This document shows positions 26,134-37,303 of a stretch of 64,000 bases of DNA, piece by piece (position 1 is the first letter of the stretch; the number at the start of each line of letters is the position of its first letter). The notes under the pieces were generated by a model, which was given only the letters and a program-made list of their open reading frames with translations, had not been told where the DNA came from and searched no databases. Made by a program: the position numbers and the translations under genes. This DNA comes from JADLHS01 sp964561105 (GTDB lineage Bacteria; Verrucomicrobiota; Verrucomicrobiia; Limisphaerales; JADLHS01): NCBI GenBank assembly GCA_964561105.1, contig CAZLOH010000005.1, positions 62,001 through 126,000 on the forward strand, written 5' to 3'.

Positions 26134-27573
26134 ATGGAAGTGCCGCTTGAAGCCAGATGCAGTTGCCAGCGTTGCGAGAACCACATCTCCTTTCCTATCG
26201 AGCTGACCGAGAGCACGGTGGACTGCCCACATTGCGGTCAAAAAACTCTGTTGAGATTGGATGCCCCTCCGCAATCAAGTTCACCCGAACATCCTTCGAC
26301 CGCTGAGTTGCTCAATGCATTCGGCGGCCTAGTGGGTCGCACCCGGACCGGTCTTTTCTATCAACTTGGGCTCATAATGGTGGCAGGTACGATGATTCTC
26401 CTGCCGTTACTTTATGTGGCCATGATCGGCGCAGCAGCCTACGGTGTTTATCTCTACGGCACTCATTTCACATTTCTCCTAAAGTCCCTGGCCGGCGGCT
26501 TATATTTTTTCATCCTTAAAATGCTGGCCTATTTCACGCCGTTGTTTGCCGGCGCGGTGCTGGTCTTCTTCATGATCAAACCATTGTTCGCTCGCCGCCC
26601 GGCACGCGCGCAACCTTTGGCGCTGGATCCGGCCATCAATGCCACACTTTACGCATTCATCGCCCGCATTTGCGAAACCGTGGGCGCACCCATGCCGCGG
26701 CGGATTGACCTCAATTGCGATCTCAATGCCGCTGCGAGTTTTCGCCGTGGTATTTGGAGTTTGTTCACAAATGATCTGGTGCTCACCATCGGTGTGCCTT
26801 TGGTTGCTTGTCTGAACCTGCGCGAGTTGGCGGGCGTGATGGCCCACGAGTTCGGTCATTTTACTCAGGGTTTCGGACTGCGACTAAGTTACCTCATCCG
26901 CAGCATAAATCTCTGGTTTGCGCGCGTGGTCTATGAGCGTGACGCGTGGGATGTAATGCTGTGCGAGTGGGCGGATGAAGCGGCGGACTGGCGCGTCATG
27001 CTGACCGTGAGTTGCGCCCGCTTGGGGGTTTGGTGTTCGCGGCGACTGCTCCAACTCTTGATGTTCATCGGCCACGGAGTGAGTTGTTTCCTGCTGCGAC
27101 AAATGGAATACGACGCGGACAGCTACCAAATCAAACTCGTCGGCAGCGAGACAACCGAAGCCACCATCAAGTGCGTCAACGTACTTGGGGAGGCGCTTGC
27201 GCGGTCGTACACCGACATGCGTTCCACCTGGACCGCGAATCAGAAGTTGCCGGAAGACTTCCCCGCCTACCTGGCGTACCAGCAGGGGAAGCTGTCGGAG
27301 GAGGTTCGCACACATATAGAAGACCGTGTGGGGTTGGCGCGTACGCGTTTATTTGATACGCATCCTTCTGCCGGAGATCGCATTCGCCGGGCGCGCAAGG
27401 CGGAGGAGCCGGGAATTTTTCATCTCGACTTTCCTGCCGCTGTGTTGTTCGCCAACTTTGAGGCGATTGCCAGCCAAACCACAATCTTGCACTACAAGGA
27501 TGATCTGGGATTGCATTGTCACAAATCTAATTTGCAGCCGATGGAGTTCTACACGCGCGTCCCTTCCAAGTAA
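26134..27573 (+). CDS. M48-family membrane metalloprotease with N-terminal zinc ribbon
   Basis: 479 residues from the ATG at 26134; an upstream TTG would add 28 residues with no support. The first 40 residues form a zinc ribbon (C9, C11, C14, then CPHC at 31-34). Two or more membrane helices follow (about 85-115 and 120-155). The zincin motif MAHEFGHFTQGFGLR (HEFGH, about residues 237-242) has the HExxH pair, and LRQMEYDADSYQIKLVGSET downstream provides the glutamate ligand (ExxxD). M48 enzymes of this kind act in membrane-protein quality control. It is the only plus-strand gene among the minus-strand sugar-phosphate genes. No Shine-Dalgarno site is visible. Confidence 0.87.
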   Translation: MEVPLEARCSCQRCENHISFPIELTESTVDCPHCGQKTLLRLDAPPQSSSPEHPSTAELLNAFGGLVGRTRTGLFYQLGLIMVAGTMILLPLLYVAMIGAAAYGVYLYGTHFTFLLKSLAGGLYFFILKMLAYFTPLFAGAVLVFFMIKPLFARRPARAQPLALDPAINATLYAFIARICETVGAPMPRRIDLNCDLNAAASFRRGIWSLFTNDLVLTIGVPLVACLNLRELAGVMAHEFGHFTQGFGLRLSYLIRSINLWFARVVYERDAWDVMLCEWADEAADWRVMLTVSCARLGVWCSRRLLQLLMFIGHGVSCFLLRQMEYDADSYQIKLVGSETTEATIKCVNVLGEALARSYTDMRSTWTANQKLPEDFPAYLAYQQGKLSEEVRTHIEDRVGLARTRLFDTHPSAGDRIRRARKAEEPGIFHLDFPAAVLFANFEAIASQTTILHYKDDLGLHCHKSNLQPMEFYTRVPSK

Positions 27574-27643
27574 GGGAACACGAGTCAGCCGAAACTGCGT
27601 GTGAGACTGGGATGAAGCGACCGAAATAACCCTCGCGCGGCTT

Positions 27644-30496
<2,853 letters not shown>

Positions 30497-30565
30497 GGAT
30501 TTGGTTTGTTGAACGAGCGCGCCGAGCGCGGCAATCAAGTTTTGTCGTTGAGCGTAAACTGCGCG

Positions 30566-31942
30566 TCAGAAAGCCACCGTCGGATTTTGCCAGCCGCCGG
30601 GCGGAGTCACGTGCTCCACCTCCTTCGGTCCCCACGTCTTTGGCTCGTAGGCAAACACGGGCGAGGCGGCCTTCAACACCGGGTCCACAATCCGCCAGGC
30701 TTCCTCCACATAATCCTCGCGAGCGAACAGCGTCGCGTCGCCGGCCATCGCGTCGCCGAGCACGCGTTCGTAGGCGTCCATCTCCTTGGCGGCGGGCCGG
30801 CGATCCGCCACCAGTTCGACGGGCACGCACTTGGATTCATCGTCCGGGGACACGGCATTGACGCCAAAGGCATGGGCAATGTCCGGGCTGATGCGGATCC
30901 GGCAATAGTTCGAGCGCAAGTCGTAAGCGCGAAACATTGTCGGCGGCTGCCGCAGGCGCATGAGGATTTCCATGCAGGTGACGGGCAGGCATTTTCCGGC
31001 GCGCAGATAGAACGGCACTCCGCGCCAGCGCCAGGAATCCACCTCCAGCTTGAAGGCGGCAAAAGTTTCGCGCTGGGAATCTTTGGCAACGCCTGGCTCG
31101 TCGTGATACCCGTGAAACTGTCCCCGCACGAGGTTCCCGGACTGCAAAGCGGGAATGGCTTTCAAAACTTTCACCTTCTCGTCGCGAATGGATTCGCTGT
31201 CGGTGCGGACAGGCGGCTCCATGACGAGATTCGCGAGCACCTGGAACAGATGATTTTGCATTACGTCACGGATGGTGCCGGTCTGATCGTAAAACGCCCC
31301 GCGCCCCTGCACGCCGAATTCCTCGGCCATGGTGATCTGCACGCTTTCGATGAACTCGCGATTCCAGAACGGCTCGAACATGGCATTGCCAAAGCGCGCG
31401 AAGAGCAGGTTATGCACGGGTTTCTTCCCGAGGTAATGGTCAATGCGAAAAATACGCCGCTCGTCGAACGCGGCGAGCAGGATCCGATTGAGGCGCTGGG
31501 CGGAGGCCAGATCGGTACCGAACGGTTTTTCCACGATCACCCGGGCGCCGGCCTCGGCGCAACCCGATTGGTTCAACTGCTCCACCACTTTGCCAAACAG
31601 GACGGGTGGGATCGCGAGATAGTGGGCGGGTCGCTGCGCCAAGCCCAATTCCTTGCGCAAAGTCTGAAAGGTGGCTGCGTCGTTGTAATCACCATCCACG
31701 TAGCGCAACAGCCCGGACAGCTTCGCGAACGCGGCGGCGTCCAGGCCGCCGTGCTTCTCCAGACTGTCTCGGGCGCGAGCCTTGAGTTGATCAAGATTCC
31801 AGCCGGCCTTGGCCACACCGATGACCGGCGCGTCGAGGTGGCCGCGTTTCAACATCGCCTGGAGCGACGGAAAGATTTTTTTGTACGCGAGATCGCCCGT
31901 GGCGCCAAAGAACACCAGGGCATCGGAATGTGGCGCGTTCAT
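30566..31942 (-). CDS. zwf: Glucose-6-phosphate 1-dehydrogenase
   Basis: 458 residues. FFGATGDLAYKK (residues 11-22) is the nucleotide-binding motif, VIVEKPFG (136-142) binds coenzyme and substrate, and RIDHYLGKK (166-174) is the active-site signature with the catalytic histidine. It oxidises glucose 6-phosphate to 6-phosphogluconolactone, producing NAD(P)H. It is slightly shorter than typical enzymes (480-510) but no core motif is missing. It is first gene of a zwf-glucosidase pair. The upstream region shows no clear promoter or Shine-Dalgarno site. Confidence 0.96.
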   Translation of the reverse strand: MNAPHSDALVFFGATGDLAYKKIFPSLQAMLKRGHLDAPVIGVAKAGWNLDQLKARARDSLEKHGGLDAAAFAKLSGLLRYVDGDYNDAATFQTLRKELGLAQRPAHYLAIPPVLFGKVVEQLNQSGCAEAGARVIVEKPFGTDLASAQRLNRILLAAFDERRIFRIDHYLGKKPVHNLLFARFGNAMFEPFWNREFIESVQITMAEEFGVQGRGAFYDQTGTIRDVMQNHLFQVLANLVMEPPVRTDSESIRDEKVKVLKAIPALQSGNLVRGQFHGYHDEPGVAKDSQRETFAAFKLEVDSWRWRGVPFYLRAGKCLPVTCMEILMRLRQPPTMFRAYDLRSNYCRIRISPDIAHAFGVNAVSPDDESKCVPVELVADRRPAAKEMDAYERVLGDAMAGDATLFAREDYVEEAWRIVDPVLKAASPVFAYEPKTWGPKEVEHVTPPGGWQNPTVAF

Positions 31943-32107
31943 GATGCAAGCTGAAGTTGAAAAACTTTCCCCGTGGAGAGCGTCGGCTCTGGTTTCATGA
32001 AGGCAGCTTAGTCACCAGCTTGTGAACCACACAAGAAAACTTCCCCGAGTGCGGCTGGCGTTTGCGTTGCGGCAGGAGAAATCGAGCCGGGAGGAGCAGC
32101 CCGATGT

Positions 32108-32635
32108 TTAACGAGGTTTGTGGGCTGCACTTCGCGCGGGCCGGGCGGTGGCCCGGGCGGGAGCCGTGACACTGGCGCGGACGGAGAGTTTTTGTGCAGT
32201 GCGAGGACGCTGCTTGATCGGAATGGGGATTTCATTCTCGCGCGCTCCGGAGCTGGGTTGCTCCGAGAGCCAATGGAACGCCGCTTCAAACTCATCGAAG
32301 GCGCGGACTTGCAAATGCTGAATCCGGCCGATGAAGGCAAACGTCCGCACCCCGCCGTGCGGATCGGTCTTGTAGAGGATGGCCAGCCGGTGTTGCCGGC
32401 CAAAGCCGGCGGCCTGAAACGTCCCGACCAGGGCGGCAAGCTGCGTCGGAGTGAACAGCGGCTTGTCCGGGATCGGATGGGCCCGCAAGTCCAACAGTGC
32501 GCGATCCAGTCCGCGTTTGCGACAGGCGTGCGCCAGCGTTTGCAGCGCCTGCTTGCTGGACGCAAAATCGAGCTGCTCATTGGCGTCGAGACAAACGAAC
32601 TCGCTCGCCCGGATGATTTGCAGTTCTACCGGCAT
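32108..32635 (-). CDS. STAS/SpoIIAA-like protein with basic tail
   Basis: 175 residues. The first 125 residues look like a STAS-type (SpoIIAA-like) alpha/beta domain: alternating beta strands and helices with DRALLDLRAHPIP and HRLAILYKTDPHGGVRTFAF, and the terminal FDEFEAAFHWLSEQ resembling small STAS/SEC14-like bacterial proteins. The last 45 residues are basic and low-complexity (TAPARATARPARSAAHKPR). No serine phosphorylation site of an anti-sigma antagonist type is clear, so a role in anti-sigma partner switching is not supported. It is a single gene, minus strand, between zwf and the phosphodiesterase. Function unknown. Confidence 0.6.
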   Translation of the reverse strand: MPVELQIIRASEFVCLDANEQLDFASSKQALQTLAHACRKRGLDRALLDLRAHPIPDKPLFTPTQLAALVGTFQAAGFGRQHRLAILYKTDPHGGVRTFAFIGRIQHLQVRAFDEFEAAFHWLSEQPSSGARENEIPIPIKQRPRTAQKLSVRASVTAPARATARPARSAAHKPR

Positions 32636-32866
32636 GGTGGGACTCCGGTTGGCCCGGGAAACGTGTTCATGGAATTCGGTTGGTTCGTTCGCGTGGGCAT
32701 AGTTTAGTCGTCGGGAGTGAGCGTTGGAAACCCAGAAATTGCCTGAGTTTTCAGGCGGCTCTGAAAACCAGGGGCGTCTGGCTTGGCCACAACCCGCGTT
32801 TCGTTCGAGAGGGTGAGCGAAAAGATTTGCTCACCAGCAATCGGAACCGGTAAACCAAACTGCATT

Positions 32867-34180
32867 ATGAAATTCTCCCTGATCCTCGGCCTGCTGGCTA
32901 TTGCGAGCAACGTGGCCCCGCTTCCCGCCCAAGCCGCCGTTGCGGCCAAGGACCGAATGGTGGTGGTCATCAGCCTGGATGGTTTTCCTGGCTTCGCGCT
33001 CGAAGATCCCAAGCTGCCGGCCCCGACGTTGCATCACCTGATGCGCACGGGCGCCTGGTCGCGGATGCAGACCATCAATCCCACCATCACCTGGCCGAAT
33101 CACACGACGATCGTGACCGGGGTGCATGCGGACCAACACGGTTTGCTGGTCAATGGCACCATCGTGCGCGTGGCCGGCTGGCCCCCGATCAAGGTGGATC
33201 CCATGATCAGCAAGGAGCAGATGGTTCATGTGCCGACCGTGTACGATGCGGCCTTCCACGCGGGACTGACCACGGCGCAAATTGACTGGGTGGCGATCAA
33301 CCAAGCGCCCACCATCACCTGGCCGTTCAGTGAATGGGCCTCACCCGACGGTCCCGTCGAGCGCGAGATGATTGCGCGCGGAGCGCTCACCACCGACGAG
33401 GTCAAGAATTTCACGGGTTTCAACATCTTCTGGCGCGACCAGGTCTGGACCAAGGCGGCCGCCTACCTGATCCGTGAACACAAACCAAACCTGGTGCTCT
33501 TTCATTTGTTGTCGCTTGATTCCACCCACCATCGCTACGGTCCGCACACGTTTGCCAGTGTCGGTGCGATGGCCTTCCTGGATAGTTGCGTGGCGCGGGT
33601 GGTCGAAGCGGTGCAACAGGCCGGCATGACCGAACGGACGACATTCCTGGTTGTTTCCGATCACGGATTCAGGGGTTACACGAACCAGATCCGGCCGGCG
33701 GTGGCCCTCAAAGCGGCCGGTCTCGACCATGCGGCGTACGTTTTGCCGGAAGGCGGGACGGGAGACTTGTATCTGAACCCAACCAATTCGCCCGACGTGT
33801 TGCCGAAGATCATCAGTTTGATGAAGTCCATCGAGGGCATTGACGACGTGATTACGCCCGACCGTTTTGCGGCGCTGGGTTTGCCGCTGCCGGGGAAGGA
33901 CCCGCAAATGTGTGACGTGCTGATCACCGCCAAACCCGGCTATTCGTTTTCCGGCGCCACAGGCGGACCGGTGACGGCGGAGGTCGCGCAACAGGCCGGC
34001 AGCCACGGCTATCTCGCCAGCGATCCCGACCTGGATGCGATCTTCATCGCCAGCGGTTACGGAGTGCGACCGGGCTTAAAGTTGAACCGTGTCGCCAACC
34101 TTGATGTGGCCCCGACGATTGCGCAGTTGCTGGGTGTGGCTTTGCCAACTGCCAAGGGGAAACCGCTGACGTTGGAGTAA
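32867..34180 (+). CDS. Secreted type I phosphodiesterase/nucleotide pyrophosphatase
   Basis: 437 residues from the ATG at 32867, which begins a signal peptide (1-24, ending PAQAA). VVVISLDGF (D38) and NPTITWPNHTTIVTG (nucleophile T75, with N78) are the metal and active-site motifs of ENPP/alkaline-phosphatase superfamily enzymes. HLLSLDSTHHRYGP, VSDHGF and GSHGYLASDPDLDAIFIASG supply the remaining metal ligands. It would hydrolyse phosphodiester or pyrophosphate bonds in the periplasm, for example in extracellular nucleotides or phospholipid head groups. It stands alone, divergent from the STAS-like gene. Confidence 0.9.
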   Translation: MKFSLILGLLAIASNVAPLPAQAAVAAKDRMVVVISLDGFPGFALEDPKLPAPTLHHLMRTGAWSRMQTINPTITWPNHTTIVTGVHADQHGLLVNGTIVRVAGWPPIKVDPMISKEQMVHVPTVYDAAFHAGLTTAQIDWVAINQAPTITWPFSEWASPDGPVEREMIARGALTTDEVKNFTGFNIFWRDQVWTKAAAYLIREHKPNLVLFHLLSLDSTHHRYGPHTFASVGAMAFLDSCVARVVEAVQQAGMTERTTFLVVSDHGFRGYTNQIRPAVALKAAGLDHAAYVLPEGGTGDLYLNPTNSPDVLPKIISLMKSIEGIDDVITPDRFAALGLPLPGKDPQMCDVLITAKPGYSFSGATGGPVTAEVAQQAGSHGYLASDPDLDAIFIASGYGVRPGLKLNRVANLDVAPTIAQLLGVALPTAKGKPLTLE

Positions 34181-34329
34181 CGTCACGCGGCCGGAGCAAT
34201 TCCGAAATCGGAGCGGCTCGTTGCGAAGGGCCAGGATTTTTAACTGGAACGGCTGCCAGGGCCAGTGGAATTCAACGGCTCAGGGACGATGACGGGTTCG
34301 TCATGTTGGAGCCGAACGGCGACTGGTGG

Positions 34330-34935
34330 TCACGGCTTCTCAACCACGATGGCCACGGCCACCGCGACCCGGACCGCCACGGTTTCCCCGACCTTCCGCT
34401 TGGACAAGTCAATGTCCGGTCGGACCGGAAGCGTTCGTGTGGTGTCGTCCGGCAGCCGGAGGGTGACTTCGCGGCGGCGCTGGTTGATGGCGATGACGGT
34501 GGCGGTGTATTGCTGCGCTTCAGTCATGACGCCTCCCGGTTTGGCGCCTTCGGGAGCCAGGGCTACATGCTGGACGCTGGCATCAATGGGCAGCGTGCCG
34601 GAATCAGCCAGTGCCATCGCCAGTTCGGAGGTGATGGCGGCTCGAACATGATCGCCGACGTGAATCTGGTCGAAATTGATGACCTCGGGGCCGCACTTGA
34701 TGCTCTTCTGTCGGCCGTCCTTGACGACGATTGTCACCGTGCGGTCAGTCTGATCAATCGCCGCGACCGTTGCGTTGAATTTGGTGGTTTCGACGAGGAC
34801 ACCGCCCGGCACGCCCTCCTTGTGAATGGTGGAGCGGGTGGTCTCCCCCAGCGGACGCGATGCACTGGTGGAGGAACAAGCGACCAACGCGAGGGCGGTC
34901 GCCGCGAGCGCGGTGAAGCGGATAAATGATTTCAT
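34330..34935 (-). CDS. Lipoprotein with duplicated beta domain
   Basis: 201 residues. The N-terminus MKSFIRFTALAATALALVAC is a lipoprotein signal with lipobox LVAC and C20 as the lipidated residue. The mature part has two related beta-barrel-like halves: FNATVAAIDQTDRTVTIVVKDG and YTATVIAINQRRREVTLRLPDD, each followed by a VGDHV/VGETV turn. This duplication suggests OB-like or YgaA-type small barrels. No known family is recognised and no enzymatic residues are visible. It is a single gene. Confidence 0.7.
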   Translation of the reverse strand: MKSFIRFTALAATALALVACSSTSASRPLGETTRSTIHKEGVPGGVLVETTKFNATVAAIDQTDRTVTIVVKDGRQKSIKCGPEVINFDQIHVGDHVRAAITSELAMALADSGTLPIDASVQHVALAPEGAKPGGVMTEAQQYTATVIAINQRRREVTLRLPDDTTRTLPVRPDIDLSKRKVGETVAVRVAVAVAIVVEKP

Positions 34936-35061
34936 GGTTTCGAGTTTTCGCCGGCCGGGAGATTAGCGGATTCAACCGCCGGGGACAGCGGAAACGGAGC
35001 GGCACAAGTTTCAGGGCCATGGAGGCTCCGAAAGCCGGCTGGGCTGGGGTTGCGTTGGACG

Positions 35062-36222
35062 CTATTTCAAACCCAGAAACAAGATCACCAGGTCAATGAC
35101 GAAGAGCAGGATGATGGTGGCTTCTAAGATCATCATCCAACGGTTGGTCTGGTCGTGCTTGAGCAGTTGGTAGAGGTCGTCGAGCGTCTTGAGTTTGCGG
35201 TCAATCGTTCGATGCCACTCGCTCAGGTGAAACCGGGCGGCGAGGTGTTCATAGATTCGGGCGAGGTGCCAGTCGCCAAAGAACTTGGTGGTGTTGAACA
35301 GTTCGTCATTCGAGCGCGCCATGTCTATGCGGATTTCGCGCAGTTCGCGCAGGATGTTGCCGCGCGAGCGCAAGGGTCGTTCGCCGAGATCGCGATAGGA
35401 GCGTTCCAACGCATCATCGAGCAGGCGGTCGTAGGCCTCGAGTTCGGCCAGTTGGAGATTCGCCAGTTCCATGATGTAGAGCGTTTCATCAAAGTCACGC
35501 GGCGCGTCAATCAGCAGGGCGGCGTCCCAGTCAATGACCACCAGGTCGCTGTCATAGTAACTGAGGTGGCGCGCGGTGGACTCTTCGGATTCCTGGCGGG
35601 ACAAGCGTTCGAGTTTCGCTTCCTGGGTGAGCAACGCCGCCACGGGACGGCGATGGGCCTGAAACCACGCCTCAGCCGTCACGGGCAGGCCATTCGGGGT
35701 CACGAGGGGCGCGGCGACACAAAACACAGTATAGGCTTCCTCCTCGGGCAATTGAGGTTGCGGCCGGATGAGATGTGTCTTGAGTTCGGTGGCGACCGCG
35801 TGCGCCAGGTGGCGTACTTCGTCGTGCAGCGAGCCGTTAGTGAATTGCAGATCGTGGAAGACCACGAGGTCTTCGATGTGATTGACGGCAAACGGCACGC
35901 GCACCGTAATGCTGATGGCGCCAACGGGCAGCAGTTTGATGACTCGCTGGACCTGGATCGGACCGAGCGGGCCAATGCGTTCCATCGGCGGCAGTCGAAC
36001 CATCTGCGGCTTGTAAAAGAACAACTGACGCGGACTGCGCTTCCTGGCGTCCACGGCGAAGGGCGCGACGGGCTGGCCGAGCAATTCCTGGATGGGTTTG
36101 CGCGCGGTGTCGTAGGCGACGTCGAAGGCGTAGATGTAAACGACCTCGCCGGTGTAGCGGTTGACGCGGACCGGCGTTGCCTCGTGCTCCGCTGGTTTGA
36201 CGAGTGACGAGGTCACATTCAT
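35062..36222 (-). CDS. RMD1/DUF155-family protein with C-terminal membrane anchor
   Basis: 386 residues. The C-terminal part (LDDLYQLLKHDQTNRWMMIL, then EATIILLFVIDLVILFL) has the helix and membrane segment typical of RMD1/YagE (DUF155) proteins. Before it lies a region rich in D/E and R with helices such as LQLAELEAYDRLLDDALE, and LVVIDWDAALLID in the middle is the conserved strand. Members in eukaryotes act in mitochondria; the bacterial role is unknown. The N-terminus has no signal and is poorly conserved. It is a single gene. Confidence 0.7.
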   Translation of the reverse strand: MNVTSSLVKPAEHEATPVRVNRYTGEVVYIYAFDVAYDTARKPIQELLGQPVAPFAVDARKRSPRQLFFYKPQMVRLPPMERIGPLGPIQVQRVIKLLPVGAISITVRVPFAVNHIEDLVVFHDLQFTNGSLHDEVRHLAHAVATELKTHLIRPQPQLPEEEAYTVFCVAAPLVTPNGLPVTAEAWFQAHRRPVAALLTQEAKLERLSRQESEESTARHLSYYDSDLVVIDWDAALLIDAPRDFDETLYIMELANLQLAELEAYDRLLDDALERSYRDLGERPLRSRGNILRELREIRIDMARSNDELFNTTKFFGDWHLARIYEHLAARFHLSEWHRTIDRKLKTLDDLYQLLKHDQTNRWMMILEATIILLFVIDLVILFLGLK

Positions 36223-36329
36223 ACCGGGCCTAATCTAGCCCGGCAGAGGGGAATTGTCGAAGCGGCGGACTGTTATCGTTTCAACTCTTAATCATCGAAG
36301 GCGACCATGTTTAAGAATTGAGAGGCGAT

Positions 36330-37130
36330 TCACTCTCCCGGATAACCCGGCACCGCCGGCAGCGTGCCGGGTTCCCGGAAGTTGGCGACGCGCAGGTCCG
36401 TGGGTTTCATCAACGTCACGTGGCCGTCATAGAACATCGCGTTCATGCGGTTGCTGTGGCGGGTGGGGTAATGGCTCGTGTTATCAAAAGGCACCCACGG
36501 TGGACGCGGAGTGGTGGTGATGCGCGAGTCCGAACATCCCGGACTGCGCCGATGATCCCAGGCCACGATCCGCAGGGCCGGCTGGGTGACCCGCGAATCC
36601 TTCTGCGCCATGGGGCTGCCCGTGCTGTAATTCATGGCGAAACTGCACTGCCACTGTGGTTCGACCGCGCATTTGAAAATGTTCGTGGTCTGAAAGTAGC
36701 CGTACATCAGACCGAACTTGAACCCGGCGCCGGGCGCTCCATCCGGCACCTGCGTGGGATCGTAAGGCGCCCACCAGATTTCGTTGGGACCGGAAGGCCG
36801 CGGATTGTTTGGCCCCTTGCCGGAGGGCACGCCCGCATGCAGGCCGAATAGGTCATCCGGCGTATCCGGGCAATAGCGATAGGGAACATTCACGTCGTTG
36901 AAATCAGCGCGATACATCGTGTAAGCCAGGGCGATCTGCCGCAGATTGTTCAGGCAGGAGGATTGTTTCGCCCGGTCTTTGGCCCGCGCCAGAGCCGGCA
37001 AGAGCAGGGCCGCGAGGATGGCGATGATGGCAATAACCACCAGCAGCTCGATCAAGGTGAACCCCGTTTGGGCCGCGACAAACTTCACGGACCCGCGCCG
37101 CTCATGTGATTCGGAATAGTTTCGTTTCAA
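36330..37130 (-). CDS. Pseudopilin-like protein with H-x9-DG motif
   Basis: 266 residues. The prepilin cleavage and methylation motif GFTLIELLVVIAIIAILAAL (about residues 23-42) is followed by LLPALARAKDRAKQSSCLNN, a block typical of this family in Planctomycetes and Verrucomicrobia. The C-terminal RHSNRMNAMFYDGHV contains H-x9-DG, used as a family marker. Such proteins are abundant in this phylum; a role as a minor pseudopilin or surface protein is assumed, not shown. It lies 173 bases downstream of the giant LTD/CotH gene in the same direction. Confidence 0.9.
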   Translation of the reverse strand: MKRNYSESHERRGSVKFVAAQTGFTLIELLVVIAIIAILAALLLPALARAKDRAKQSSCLNNLRQIALAYTMYRADFNDVNVPYRYCPDTPDDLFGLHAGVPSGKGPNNPRPSGPNEIWWAPYDPTQVPDGAPGAGFKFGLMYGYFQTTNIFKCAVEPQWQCSFAMNYSTGSPMAQKDSRVTQPALRIVAWDHRRSPGCSDSRITTTPRPPWVPFDNTSHYPTRHSNRMNAMFYDGHVTLMKPTDLRVANFREPGTLPAVPGYPGE

Positions 37131-37303
37131 GTTGCTGGTTCGTTATGAATCCTTTTCGCTTGGAATACAAGCTTTCGCCGTCAGGCAGCCGGGTGGCGAC
37201 TGTCGCGAGCCGGGCGATTGTCTCCCGTACGGCTACGTCCGGCGAACCCGCCCACTGCAACCGCCGCAGGCCCAACCTGAAACAGGCGTTTTCACACCTG
37301 GCC

